From Pragia fontium DSM 5563 = ATCC 49100 (GTDB lineage: Bacteria > Pseudomonadota > Gammaproteobacteria > Enterobacterales > Enterobacteriaceae), in the NCBI RefSeq assembly GCF_900112475.1, contig NZ_FOLW01000004.1, positions 1 through 64,000 on the forward strand: a stretch of DNA of 64,000 nt. Reading direction: 5' to 3'. Shown piece by piece: positions 15,795 to 25,151 of the stretch. The notes under the pieces were generated by a model, which was not told the DNA's origin, searched no databases, and saw nothing but the letters and a program-made list of their open reading frames with translations. Each line of letters opens with the position of its first letter. Position 1 is the first letter of the stretch. Both the position numbers and the translations under genes were made by a program.

Positions 15795-17051
15795 CTATTT
15801 ATTTTTCTTCATGTTAGCCATAAAGAAGATAGCGGTACCGACAACTAAAATAATGGCGGAGATATAGAAGCCCATGACTTTTGAACCCATTTGGTCAGAG
15901 ATAACGCCGGTCAGGAATGGAGCAATCACCGATGAACTCATACCAAAGAAGTTAAATACGCCAAATGAGGTGCCATAGCCGGTTTTAGGGGCGTTATCTG
16001 CTACATAAGAGATCAGAATAGGTTCAACCGCCAATTTACCCAGCAATCCGTACAGCACCAGACCGATAAGCAGGATGGTTGAGTTCGGTGCGATAACGGT
16101 TAAGATCAGCATCACTGCGGCACACAGTTCCAGAAAGATAATCAGACCAATCTTTCTGTCGCGGAATTTATCAGACATGCGGCTAAAGAACAGGGCGCCA
16201 GGGATCGCGGAGAAAGCAACCAGTGCTGAGGAGAAGCCAATGGCAACACCTTCAAAACCGCGCTCTTGTTGCAAGAAGGATGGTAACCAAGTCACGACCA
16301 TGTAATAGCCATAACAAGTGGCAAAGTAAATCACATAGGCTGCAATCATTTTGCCGGTAAACAGGTTTTTCTTGCCGCCTGCGACAGGAACTGGAACGTC
16401 TTCTACCGGGGCTGCTGCTGCCTGAGTGACCGGTTTAGGCGCTGTTTGTGGTGTTTTTATTACAATAGCGAAAACCAAGACCATGATCAGCAGAATGGCG
16501 GCAATCATATACAGCATCAGCTGCCAGTCCATTTGCAGACTTTTCACAAAGAAGCTGGACGCAATCAGACCGATACCCATACCAATCGCGGAACCGCTGT
16601 TGATAATGGCGGTCGATAAACCACGACGCTCGGCAGGAATATTCTCGGAGGAGAGAGAATAGGCTGAGCCGTAATAGGAACCACAACCGATACCCGCTAA
16701 CAGGCTACCCAGATAGATCATCGATAGGCTGGTGGCATTACCGATAACCAAGGCTGCAATGGTAAACAGCAGGAAACCGGGAATTAATACGACTTTCTTG
16801 CCGAACTTATCCACCAAAATACCGGCTGGAATTTGCATCCCGGTATAGGCGAAGAAATAGAAACTGGCAATCAGCCCCATTTCAGCGTCGGAATGTTGAC
16901 CGATAGTTCCCTGTATTTCAGGGAAAATAGGGGTTAATACCGTACGGTAAATCCAGATGGCGACCCAACCAAGGCAAAGGATGATAATAATCTTTTGCCA
17001 ATACTCCATACCACCGGTTTTACTATTTTTAGCTACGCTATCCGCTTGCAT
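15795..17051 (-). CDS. MFS transporter within the allantoate operon
   Basis: Inner-membrane carrier of 418 residues, about 12 TM segments, with a long Pro/Ala-rich central loop near residues 200-225 (TPQTAPKPVTQAAAAPVE). It lies 11 bp downstream of allC and 88 bp upstream of allE, so it is co-transcribed with them. It is unrelated in detail to the other MFS protein near allS and resembles the broad organic-anion/oxalate-type MFS group. The likely cargo is allantoate or allantoin (import), or a waste product such as oxamate (export). E. coli uses an NCS1-type carrier (YbbW) for allantoin instead, which I do not see here. Confidence 0.8.
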   Translation of the reverse strand: MQADSVAKNSKTGGMEYWQKIIIILCLGWVAIWIYRTVLTPIFPEIQGTIGQHSDAEMGLIASFYFFAYTGMQIPAGILVDKFGKKVVLIPGFLLFTIAALVIGNATSLSMIYLGSLLAGIGCGSYYGSAYSLSSENIPAERRGLSTAIINSGSAIGMGIGLIASSFFVKSLQMDWQLMLYMIAAILLIMVLVFAIVIKTPQTAPKPVTQAAAAPVEDVPVPVAGGKKNLFTGKMIAAYVIYFATCYGYYMVVTWLPSFLQQERGFEGVAIGFSSALVAFSAIPGALFFSRMSDKFRDRKIGLIIFLELCAAVMLILTVIAPNSTILLIGLVLYGLLGKLAVEPILISYVADNAPKTGYGTSFGVFNFFGMSSSVIAPFLTGVISDQMGSKVMGFYISAIILVVGTAIFFMANMKKNK

Positions 17052-17062
17052 AATATAAACCT

Positions 17063-18295
17063 CTAGTCCTGATAAGCTAATTGATACAGAGCTTGAGTTA
17101 AGGCTTTAACCCCTTCCACTAAGTCTTCTGTTTTGGTTTTTTCTGCCGGGTTGTGGCTGATACCTTTAATACTTGGGATAAACAGCATGGCAGTAGGTAC
17201 ACGCGGTGCAAAAATCTGCGCATCATGACCAGCACCACTATGCATAACGCGGTAGTTGAGCTGTTCTTTATCGCAGATATTTTTCAACGTATCGACTAAC
17301 TGAGGATCCATCGGAACCGGGGCTTCATCCATCCAGCGGTCGATTTCGATTTCCATCCCCATCTCTTTAGCGATGGCGCGCATATCATGTTCAATTTCTT
17401 CCGTGAAGGTTTTCAGATAGGCTTGGTCGGTATGACGACAGTCCATCGTAAACATCACTTCGCCAGGAACCACGTTAACGGTGTTGGGTTTAGGTACCAC
17501 TTTACCGAAGGTTAATACCAGTGGATCGCCAGCGGCTTCGGCTTTAGCGATAGATTCGGTACAAATGCGACTAAAACCGTATACCGCATCTTTGCGATAG
17601 CGCATTGGCGTGGTGCCCGCATGGTTAGCTTGACCCTTCAGCGTAATGTTATAGCGACGCTGTCCAACAATGCTGTTAACCACACCAATGGTGTTGCCTT
17701 CATTCTCCAACACGCTGCCTTGTTCGATATGCAACTCGACAAACGCTTTAATATCTTTGCGTGCGGCGGTCTCATCCTGTTTAAAGTTAAAGCCCAGGCC
17801 GCGCATGGCATCGGTAAAGGAAACGCCGGCACCGTCTTTGATATTTTGTACATCTTCTTTTTTAGCCAAGCCAAACAGGTTTTTACTTCCCCAGAATACA
17901 TAAGGGAAACGGCTACCTTCTTCTTCAGCCAGAGAAATAACTTCCAGAGTACGCAGTGGGGTACCGTACTTTTCTTTTAAATATTGTATTGCCAGGTAGG
18001 CCGCAATAATGCCGAAATGACCGTCGAGATTACCGCCGTTTACTACGCTGTCGACATGTGAACCAGACATAATGACTTGTTCAGGATATTGACTACCGGT
18101 TAAACGACCGGAGAGATTACCCACTTCATCAAATGAAACGTCTAATCCAATATCTTCAAATTTGCTTTTTAATGCCTGCTGAGCATCAAACCACTCTTTT
18201 GTGTAGAGTAAGCGCGTAATTCCACCACTAGGGACTGCGCCAAACTGGCTCAGCCAGTTCACATTATTCTCTACGTCCTGAATAATATTTTTCAT
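17063..18295 (-). CDS. allC: Allantoate amidohydrolase
   Basis: M20-family metallo-amidohydrolase, 410 residues from the ATG at 18295 (E. coli AllC is 411). It hydrolyses allantoate to (S)-ureidoglycine, CO2 and ammonia. The binuclear metal ligands are in SGSHVDSVVNGGNLDGHFG (H80, D91), AEEEGSRFP (near E126), VELHIEQG and near the C terminus GISHNPAE. The dimerisation and substrate segment has VGQRRYNITLKGQANHAGT. A TTG-initiated extension of 17 residues is possible, but the ATG follows a GAAGG ribosome site and gives the family length. The leftward terminator after allD means allC probably has its own promoter in 18296-18460. Confidence 0.94.
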   Translation of the reverse strand: MKNIIQDVENNVNWLSQFGAVPSGGITRLLYTKEWFDAQQALKSKFEDIGLDVSFDEVGNLSGRLTGSQYPEQVIMSGSHVDSVVNGGNLDGHFGIIAAYLAIQYLKEKYGTPLRTLEVISLAEEEGSRFPYVFWGSKNLFGLAKKEDVQNIKDGAGVSFTDAMRGLGFNFKQDETAARKDIKAFVELHIEQGSVLENEGNTIGVVNSIVGQRRYNITLKGQANHAGTTPMRYRKDAVYGFSRICTESIAKAEAAGDPLVLTFGKVVPKPNTVNVVPGEVMFTMDCRHTDQAYLKTFTEEIEHDMRAIAKEMGMEIEIDRWMDEAPVPMDPQLVDTLKNICDKEQLNYRVMHSGAGHDAQIFAPRVPTAMLFIPSIKGISHNPAEKTKTEDLVEGVKALTQALYQLAYQD

Positions 18296-18460
18296 GGTAC
18301 CTTCGCCTTTATTGCTTAATTGGGTATCCAAATGAGTTTGTCTCAATTGGCATTACATTTAGGACACGTTATAAAATATGAATAACAAACTGCCTATTGG
18401 GTAAATAACTACCATCCAAGGAATTGATTAACTAATTGAACAAGTCACAACATACTAATT

Positions 18461-18495
18461 ATTTTTCTCACCTGAATATAACAGGTGAGAAAAAT
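18461..18495. terminator. Bidirectional-type terminator between allD and allC
   Basis: A perfect 14-bp stem, ATTTTTCTCACCTG (18461-18474) with CAGGTGAGAAAAAT (18482-18495), flanks a 7-base AT loop. The stem itself supplies A and T tracts for both strands. It lies just past the allD stop on the minus strand. Confidence 0.85.
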
Positions 18496-18527
18496 TAATG
18501 ATTAATTTATTTATTATTAATGATGAA

Positions 18528-19577
18528 TTAATGTGCAAACGGATTCTTATGATCATAAGAATTGTTATACAGCGCATCTGAAATCAGGTAATCATATATT
18601 TCATCAACGATTTCAATGCCATTTTTATTGCTTTCATCTTCATAAATATCGCAGTTTTGTCCAGGATAAAGTACTTGCTTAACGCCTGGCGCAGGTCTAA
18701 CTGCATTCAAGTCTGCCATGGTTTGCATAATATTTTTCTTGAAGGTTTCTGCATCGGTAAAGAATGAAGGATTAATCACGATATGCAACTGACCCAGATC
18801 GCGACCCTGAGTCAGGTCGTTATACATTGAGCTAACGCGGTTACCGAACGGTAGACCAAGCAGAATGCCAGACAGCACATCCACCATCATCATTAGACCA
18901 TAGCCTTTTGGCCCGGAGAGGGGAACCAGCGCTTCAACTTCAAAAGGATCGGTCGTCGCTTCACCGTTGCTGTCTACTGCCCAAGTATCAGGGATGCTTT
19001 CATTACGTGAACGGGCATCAAGAATTTTACCCCAAGCCTGAACTGTTGTAGCCATATCAAACGTCATAATTTTGCCGTTTTCACCTGGTGCAGCGAACGC
19101 GATCGGATTGGTGCCGTAATAAACACCGGTACCGCCGAAAGGAACCGCCATCGGATCTGACTGACACAAGGAAATACCGACAACGCCTTTCTCTGCTGCC
19201 TGTTGCACAAAATAAGAGAGTGCGCCACTGTGACCAATTTGTCTGACGCCAACCACGGCAACGCCGTTTTTCTGAGCTAGTGCGATAGCTTCATCCATTG
19301 CCAGTTTGGCAGCAACATGGCCAACACCGTTATCACCGTGAAAAATACCTGAACAGGGACCAGTTTGTTCAAAATTGAACTGAGGATGGGTATTGGTACC
19401 ACCTTTAGATATTCGCTCTGAATAATATTCTACTCGGACGGCGCCGTGTGAGTGAATTCCTCTGGCATCGGCATGAACCAGTACATCTGAAACTATAGAG
19501 GCATGTTCATCAGACAAACCTGCTTTAGCCAGTTTTTGTTGAATAAGTTGGTGTAATTTTTGACGTGTAACTTTCAT
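18528..19577 (-). CDS. allD: Ureidoglycolate dehydrogenase (NAD+)
   Basis: Cytosolic dehydrogenase of the malate/L-lactate (type 2, sulfolactate-like) family, 349 residues like E. coli AllD. It oxidises (S)-ureidoglycolate to oxalurate with NAD+. The family hallmarks are VLVHADARGIHSHG-type residues near 32-45, ADNG/GDNGVGHVAA, RQIGHSGALSYF and GTNPIAFAAPG. The C-terminal ISDALYNNSY followed by KNPFAH is AllD-specific. A ribosome site (GGAAAG) precedes the ATG. It is transcribed as a single gene before a strong terminator and is divergent from fdrA, so AllS probably acts in the shared 493-bp region. With no ureidoglycolate lyase in the window, oxidation to oxalurate looks like the main fate here. 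Confidence 0.95.
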   Translation of the reverse strand: MKVTRQKLHQLIQQKLAKAGLSDEHASIVSDVLVHADARGIHSHGAVRVEYYSERISKGGTNTHPQFNFEQTGPCSGIFHGDNGVGHVAAKLAMDEAIALAQKNGVAVVGVRQIGHSGALSYFVQQAAEKGVVGISLCQSDPMAVPFGGTGVYYGTNPIAFAAPGENGKIMTFDMATTVQAWGKILDARSRNESIPDTWAVDSNGEATTDPFEVEALVPLSGPKGYGLMMMVDVLSGILLGLPFGNRVSSMYNDLTQGRDLGQLHIVINPSFFTDAETFKKNIMQTMADLNAVRPAPGVKQVLYPGQNCDIYEDESNKNGIEIVDEIYDYLISDALYNNSYDHKNPFAH

Positions 19578-20070
19578 TGGGCTTTCCTTATTAACATCCC
19601 GGAGTAAGCATTTATTTTGTATCGTACTATTCTATCTATTTCTATTTTGCGTAATACCATACCTGACTAAATAGGAAATTATGTGATCTAATTATCCTTT
19701 ATTAGATAGTTAGATGTTTTTTTAAAATAAGCTACAGATACAAAAAAAATTTAATAAAGAACGAAAAGAACAAAATCAATATTAACATATTTGAAAATTT
19801 TTAAAATATAGCCGCCTCAATGGATTAAAATTTATGATAATAGGCTTAGTGTGACTTACCTCAACTTACGCCCCCAGTTTTATTTGTACTGTGTCCACAG
19901 CGTTAATCGTGTGATTTATACGAATTTTATGACAGCAAGTAATTACTTCTTATGATTGTTAAAATCATCTGAATAATTAACCAACTTAAAATTATTATTT
20001 GCAGTTTTTATTAATTTGTCTATTTCACTCAGGCAATGTATTCATGGTTAGGCTTCTTAAGGTGAATAAA
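19578..20070. promoter_or_regulatory. Divergent control region of allD and fdrA
   Basis: 493 bp of very AT-rich DNA between two outward-facing pathway genes; it should hold both promoters and an AllS site. I cannot pinpoint a convincing operator: TGTGA half-sites near 19683, 19853 and 19913 are each imperfect. No ORF supported. Confidence 0.4.
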
Positions 20071-21738
20071 ATGATACATGCGTTTGTAAAAAAAGGGAGC
20101 TTTCAGGACTCGGTGAGCTTAATGATTATCTCCCGAAAACTGAGCGAGTCTCCTGAGGTCGATGAAGTATCGGTCATGATGGGAACCCCGGCAAATAAAT
20201 CATTATTGGAAACGACGGGTTTCTGGCACGACATGTTCCTTGATGCAACACCTAATGATATCTGTGTTGCTATCCGTACTGATAATACCGATCCCGCTAT
20301 TATTGATTTCATTAGCAGTGAACTAGAGGCATCGCTGGAAGCCCTGGCTCAGGGGCAGCGCGGTGGAAAAAAACTACTTAAGGTTAGGCGTTGGGACAGC
20401 GCACTGAAAAAGCTGCCTAAGGCCAATTTATTGCTGATCTCCATCGCTGGCGAATATGCCGCCGATCTGGCTGAGCAAGCCATTGATAGCGATAAGAACG
20501 TGATGATCTTCTCCGACAATATGTCGCTGGAAGATGAAGTTCGCTTAAAGAGCAAAGCCAGCAGCAAAGGCCTGATTATGATGGGGCCAGACTGCGGTAC
20601 CTCCATTATTTCTGGTGCACCTCTGGCATTCTCCAACGTATTACCTCAAGGCAATATTGGCGTGATTGGTGCATCCGGTACTGGTATTCAGGAACTGGTT
20701 TCACAGGTTGCTCTCGCAGGGCAGGGGATTACCCACGCCATTGGTTTGGGCGGTCGTGATTTATCCGTTGAAGTGGGCGGCGTTAGCGCACTCACGGCGC
20801 TGGATATGCTGGCCAATGATACCAATAGTAAAGTGATTGCGTTTGTTTCTAAGCCTCCGGCTGAAGCTGTTCGCCAGAAAGTCCTTGATGCGATGAAGGC
20901 GATTAATAAGCCAATCGTGGCGTTGTTCCTTGGTGCTTCTCATGAAAAAGCACGCGAAGGTAACGTTTATCTGGCCAATACCCTGAATCAGGCTGCTGAA
21001 CTGGCGGTAACGCTGGCTAAAGTCGAAGAGATGGCAGAACAAAGCAGTAAAGTGCCAGGCAAGAAGATTATGGGTCTGTACACCGGCGGTACGCTGGCGG
21101 CTGAATCGGCGATGTTATTGGCTGACCAACTGGGTTTACAGACGGATAGCGAACACGCCAAAGGTGTGATGCTGAACGCTGGCGGTCACAAAGTTATCGA
21201 TTTAGGTGATGACTTCTACACCGTAGGTCGTCCACACCCAATGATTGACCCTGCGGTCCGTCAACAGGAAATTATCAAGCTGGCGGATTCAGCTGATATC
21301 GGCATCTTGATGATTGACGTGGTGCTGGGATATGGCTCGCTGCTGGATCCTGCGGGTGCCGTAGTTGAAGCCGTGAAAAAGATGCACGCTAAACGCGGAG
21401 CTAATCAACCGATTGCCGTGATTGCCACCGTAACCGGTACAGAACAAGATCCACAGTGCCGTTCGGCGCAGGTGCAAATTCTACGTGATGGTGGCATCGT
21501 GGTATGTGAAACCTTACCACAGGCCGTATTACTGGCTAGCACCTTGATCGACACTATTCCTGCTGCTAAAGCGATTTCTCCGGCACCGTTACTCGAAGGT
21601 GTGAATGTGATTAATGCTGGTCTGAGAAGCTTTGCTGAAGATCTCCAGAGTAGCGATATTCCCGTCGTGCATTACCAATGGGCACCTGTTGCCGGCGGCA
21701 ATGAAAAATTAGCTAATTTATTAAAAAAATTACAGTAA
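20071..21738 (+). CDS. fdrA: Oxamate carbamoyltransferase subunit FdrA (AllF)
   Basis: Cytosolic protein of 555 residues, the same length as E. coli FdrA, which has a succinyl-CoA-synthetase-like fold (CoA-binding-like and ligase-like halves). E. coli FdrA, YlbE and YlbF together make the oxamic transcarbamylase that splits oxalurate phosphorolytically into oxamate and carbamoyl phosphate; the renaming to AllF, AllG and AllH reflects this. Conserved stretches include FQDSVSLMIISRKLSESPEV, MMGPDCGTS, GVIGASGTGIQEL, ITHAIGLGGRDLS and IDLGDDFYTVGRPHPMIDP. I start at the ATG at 20071 because AAGGTG lies six bases upstream and the protein then begins MIHAF as in E. coli. It leads the fdrA-ylbE-ylbF operon. 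Confidence 0.94.
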   Translation: MIHAFVKKGSFQDSVSLMIISRKLSESPEVDEVSVMMGTPANKSLLETTGFWHDMFLDATPNDICVAIRTDNTDPAIIDFISSELEASLEALAQGQRGGKKLLKVRRWDSALKKLPKANLLLISIAGEYAADLAEQAIDSDKNVMIFSDNMSLEDEVRLKSKASSKGLIMMGPDCGTSIISGAPLAFSNVLPQGNIGVIGASGTGIQELVSQVALAGQGITHAIGLGGRDLSVEVGGVSALTALDMLANDTNSKVIAFVSKPPAEAVRQKVLDAMKAINKPIVALFLGASHEKAREGNVYLANTLNQAAELAVTLAKVEEMAEQSSKVPGKKIMGLYTGGTLAAESAMLLADQLGLQTDSEHAKGVMLNAGGHKVIDLGDDFYTVGRPHPMIDPAVRQQEIIKLADSADIGILMIDVVLGYGSLLDPAGAVVEAVKKMHAKRGANQPIAVIATVTGTEQDPQCRSAQVQILRDGGIVVCETLPQAVLLASTLIDTIPAAKAISPAPLLEGVNVINAGLRSFAEDLQSSDIPVVHYQWAPVAGGNEKLANLLKKLQ

Positions 21739-21748
21739 GGGCATTGAT

Positions 21749-23008
21749 ATGTATAAGTCTATTGCAGAAGCCAATACCGCAGTTATCGAACGTATTAAAG
21801 AGGCTCGTCCTCGCTGGATTGATGTTAAATCGGCTAAACAGGTTGTTCCTGTATTACAGAGCGGTCACAAACTGCTTCACGCCGGTCCACCGGTAGAGTG
21901 GAAATATATGAGTGGCCCAGTACGTGGCGCTTGTATCGGTGCTTGTCTGTTTGAAGGTTGGGCTAAGGATGAGAATGAAGCCTTAGCTATGCTGGACGGC
22001 GGCAAAATTGAATTTATCCCTTGCCATCACGTTGATGCCGTTGGTCCGATGGGGGGAATTACCTCCGCCAATATGCCAATGATCGTGGTTTATAACGCGG
22101 TGCACGGTAACTATGCCTACTGTAACCTGAACGAAGGTATCGGTAAGGTAATGCGCTTCGGTGCTTACGGTCCGGACGTGCAACAGCGTTTAGCCTGGAT
22201 GCGTGATGTATTGGCACCTGTGCTGAGTGAAACTCTGCAAATGTTTGAAGACGGTATCGACCTGACTGCGATGATGGCTCAGGGAATTACCATGGGGGAT
22301 GAATTCCACCAACGTAACATTGCGACCTCTGCACTGTTAATGCGTGCTTTAGCACCGAAGATTTCTCAGCTGAACCGCGGCAAAGAAGAGATTACTGATG
22401 TAATGCAATTTTTAAGCATCACTGACCAATTCTTCCTTAACCTGGCAATGGCTTACTGTAAAGCCGCTATGGATGCGGGTGCACAAATTAAAGCAGGTAG
22501 TATTGTTACCGCAATGACCCGTAATGGTCAGAACTTTGGTATCCGCGTGAGTGGCTTAGGTGACCGCTGGTTTACTGCACCGGTGAATACGCCACAAGGC
22601 CTGTTCTTTACCGGATTCAGTCAAGATGATGCTAACCCAGATATCGGTGACAGTGCGATCACTGAGACCTTTGGTGTTGGTGGTGCAGCAATGCTGGCCG
22701 CACCGGGCGTAACACGCTTCGTAGGCGCAGGTGGTATTGATGCGGCAACGGAAGTTACCGAGGAAATGAGCGAAATTTATCTGGAAAACAACATGTTACT
22801 GCAAATCCCAACTTGGGATTTCCAAGGCGCATGTATTGGGCTGGATATCCGTCGCGTCGTTGAAACGGGCATTACTCCATTGATCAATACCGGTATTGCT
22901 CATAAAGAACCGGGAATTGGACAAATTGGTGCTGGAACAGTTCGTCCGCCACTGGCTTGTTTTGAAAAAGCTCTCGAGGCTCTGGCTCAGGAAATGGGCG
23001 TAGAGTAA
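21749..23008 (+). CDS. ylbE: Oxamate carbamoyltransferase subunit YlbE (AllG, DUF1116)
   Basis: DUF1116 protein of 419 residues, the length of E. coli YlbE. Long identical-looking segments include GHKLLHAGPPVEWKYMSGPV, PCHHVDAVGPMGGITSANMP, GIGKVMRFGAYGPDVQQRL and TGIAHKEPGIGQIGAG. It is one of the three components of the oxalurate-cleaving transcarbamylase and presumably contributes part of the active site. It starts 10 bp after fdrA with AAGGG before the ATG. A strong GC-rich hairpin in the gap behind it may tune expression of the next gene. Confidence 0.92.
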   Translation: MYKSIAEANTAVIERIKEARPRWIDVKSAKQVVPVLQSGHKLLHAGPPVEWKYMSGPVRGACIGACLFEGWAKDENEALAMLDGGKIEFIPCHHVDAVGPMGGITSANMPMIVVYNAVHGNYAYCNLNEGIGKVMRFGAYGPDVQQRLAWMRDVLAPVLSETLQMFEDGIDLTAMMAQGITMGDEFHQRNIATSALLMRALAPKISQLNRGKEEITDVMQFLSITDQFFLNLAMAYCKAAMDAGAQIKAGSIVTAMTRNGQNFGIRVSGLGDRWFTAPVNTPQGLFFTGFSQDDANPDIGDSAITETFGVGGAAMLAAPGVTRFVGAGGIDAATEVTEEMSEIYLENNMLLQIPTWDFQGACIGLDIRRVVETGITPLINTGIAHKEPGIGQIGAGTVRPPLACFEKALEALAQEMGVE

Positions 23009-23022
23009 TCGAAGGTTTGATG

Positions 23023-23058
23023 GGGCTGGGTATTGCTGAATTTAGCGGTACCCAGCCC
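23023..23058 (+). other. GC-rich hairpin between ylbE and ylbF
   Basis: GGGCTGGGTA (23023-23032) pairs perfectly with TACCCAGCCC (23049-23058), with an inner GCT/AGC pair. No T-run follows, so it is more likely an mRNA-stabilising or processing element inside the operon than a full terminator. Confidence 0.5.
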
Positions 23059-23094
23059 GCTGTGACTTAACCAGACGAATTTACAGAGGATGTT

Positions 23095-23955
23095 ATGCAG
23101 CAAAATCGTATTCGGTTTAGTCCGTTAGCTACCAGTCAACACATTAGCTTGATTGATGGCGAGGTGAAGTGCCACAGCATTTATTCAAAAGCGATTAATC
23201 TGGTGTTGGCCAATGGGCAATTATTAACCTTGCAGCACGGTGTGCAAGCGATGAGTCCATTTGGCATGGTGCTACAGCAGGATGATTTTTGTTATCTGGC
23301 CGATAGCTTATTGATTGATCAGGTTGGGACTATTCAGCAGCAGCAAATTATTTTGGACGATATGCAGATAGATTGTGCTGAACGACGCTTGAGCCTAAAG
23401 GCAGAGTTAACTGGCACTATCAACGGTCAAAATCTGCAACAGGCGATGATTCAACATAATGGTTGCTGTGGCTTATATGGTGACTTAGCTGGGTTGGTCA
23501 GTTCACGATTAAATGATGAGTTATTAGCACTTCAACAAGGCTTTGTTCGTTGGTTATCCGGTGAATCTGTTAGTTGGCAATCTTTCGTAGGTAAAGGGCC
23601 GGGATTAACTCCCAGCATGGATGACACCTTAGTGGGTATGTTGCTGACGGCATACAGCGATCGGCGTTTAAGTCATCGGTTAAAGCAGCTAAGCTTTTTC
23701 AGTCAGGAAGAGCATCAACGGTTGGAACTGTTAACCACGATTGTCAGCGTGAATTATTTGTCTTATGCCGCACGGGGAATATTTGCTACGCCATCATTAC
23801 GTTTATCCAGAGCGATGGTTGGGAATAGCCAGCATAAAATGATGATGTCAGTAAGTCAGTTATTAACATCTGGTCATCATTCGGGAGCGGATACGCTATT
23901 AGGCGTTTGGCTTGGTTATTTAGCCATCAATGATTATTTTTCTCAGGCTGCTTAA
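23095..23955 (+). CDS. ylbF: Oxamate carbamoyltransferase subunit YlbF (AllH, DUF2877)
   Basis: DUF2877 protein of 286 residues (E. coli YlbF is of similar size). Recognised by GPGLTPSMDDTLVGMLLTAY (about 165-184) and the C-terminal GHHSGADTLLGVWLGY, both typical of the family. It is the third component of the oxalurate transcarbamylase. It is less conserved than its two partners, as expected for this subunit. AGAGGA precedes the ATG. It closes the operon; carbamate kinase follows after 152 bp of AT-rich DNA. Confidence 0.88.
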   Translation: MQQNRIRFSPLATSQHISLIDGEVKCHSIYSKAINLVLANGQLLTLQHGVQAMSPFGMVLQQDDFCYLADSLLIDQVGTIQQQQIILDDMQIDCAERRLSLKAELTGTINGQNLQQAMIQHNGCCGLYGDLAGLVSSRLNDELLALQQGFVRWLSGESVSWQSFVGKGPGLTPSMDDTLVGMLLTAYSDRRLSHRLKQLSFFSQEEHQRLELLTTIVSVNYLSYAARGIFATPSLRLSRAMVGNSQHKMMMSVSQLLTSGHHSGADTLLGVWLGYLAINDYFSQAA

Positions 23956-24107
23956 TATCAATGAATAAATAAAGTCATTAAATAGAGACATTATTTAAAA
24001 ATATATTTAATGAATTTTTAAATGCTGTTTTTTCATTAATTTTATAAACCAATCAATAGGGCTGATGTTTAGCCCTGAGTACGCTTTTTATATTATAGAG
24101 GTGAATC

Positions 24108-25034
24108 ATGGATAAGAGTAATAAGCAATATAAAACATTAGTGCTTGCATTGGGTGGCAATGCCTTATTACAGAGAAATGAAGTTCTTTCTGCGGAGAAT
24201 CAATATAAGAATATTGCTGCAGTAGCAAAAGTGGTTAAAACCTTATCGGAAGACTATAACGTGGTTATTGTTCATGGTAATGGTCCACAGGTCGGTTTGC
24301 TGTCATTGCAGAATTTAGCTTATGAAGAAACTCCAGCTTATCCATTAGACATTTTGGTTGCTGAAACCCAGGGCATGTTGGGCTATATGATTTCACAAAG
24401 CCTGAGCGAAGAAGCGGGCATGCCACCGGTTTCTTCGGTAATGACTCGGGTACTGGTTGATAACAACGATGAAGCGTTTGCCGATCCAACCAAGTTTATC
24501 GGCCCGGTGTATAACAAGGAAAGCGCTGAAGAAGCCGCCAAGCGCTACGGCTGGATCATGAAAGAAGATGGTAAATATATTCGTCGAGTTGTGCCTTCTC
24601 CGATGCCGCAAAGTATCCTCGATCTTGACGCTATTAATGCGCTGATTGGTATGCGTCACGTCGTAGTATGTAACGGCGGTGGCGGCGTACCTGTAGTGAA
24701 GAATAGCGGTGCTGGCTATAAGGGAATTGAAGCAGTAATCGATAAAGATTTCTCGGCAGCGCTATTAGCGGCGGAATTAAAGGCTGACTGTTTACTGGTC
24801 TTAACCGATGCGGATGCCGTTTATCAGGATTGGGGTACGCCAAACCAGCGCGCATTACGTGATGTGACCACCGAGGAGTTAAAACCGTTTGCGGTTGCCG
24901 ATGGTTCGATGGGACCAAAAGCTCAGGCGGTAATTGGCTATGTTGAAAAGAGTGGTAATCCAGCCTTTATCGGTGCGCTACACGATGCAGCACAAATTCT
25001 GAAGCGTGAGAAAGGAACCTGTATTCACCTGTAA
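24108..25034 (+). CDS. arcC: Carbamate kinase
   Basis: Amino-acid-kinase family enzyme of 308 residues that turns carbamoyl phosphate plus ADP into ATP, CO2 and ammonia, the energy-yielding last step of anaerobic allantoate use. The phosphate-binding motif ALGGNALLQR is at about 14-23, VHGNGPQVGLL near 56-66, then RRVVPSPMPQSI, CNGGGGVPV and the nucleotide-binding LTDADAVY. It corresponds functionally to E. coli AllK (YbcF) by context; by sequence alone I can only say ArcC family. GAGGTG lies upstream of the ATG. A small AGGGCT/AGCCCT hairpin at 24058-24076 lies in its leader. Confidence 0.93.
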   Translation: MDKSNKQYKTLVLALGGNALLQRNEVLSAENQYKNIAAVAKVVKTLSEDYNVVIVHGNGPQVGLLSLQNLAYEETPAYPLDILVAETQGMLGYMISQSLSEEAGMPPVSSVMTRVLVDNNDEAFADPTKFIGPVYNKESAEEAAKRYGWIMKEDGKYIRRVVPSPMPQSILDLDAINALIGMRHVVVCNGGGGVPVVKNSGAGYKGIEAVIDKDFSAALLAAELKADCLLVLTDADAVYQDWGTPNQRALRDVTTEELKPFAVADGSMGPKAQAVIGYVEKSGNPAFIGALHDAAQILKREKGTCIHL

Positions 25035-25051
25035 TTGCGTTGAGTACTTCG

Positions 25052-25080
25052 CCAGAAACCAGAGTTTTTCTGGTTTCTGG
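25052..25080. terminator. Hairpin after carbamate kinase
   Basis: CCAGAAACCAGA (25052-25063) pairs perfectly with TCTGGTTTCTGG (25069-25080) over a GTTTT loop. The T-run lies in the loop rather than after the stem, so termination is probable but not textbook. Confidence 0.6.
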
Positions 25081-25151
25081 TCGTTCAGAATGGGCGGTAA
25101 GTCAGCGTTTTTCTTCTACCACATATTTTGCTTCTGCTTAAAGCCAAATCG

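Noticed and set aside
19578-20070. CRP site in the allD/fdrA region
   Set aside because: Several TGTGA half-sites but none with an acceptable second half.
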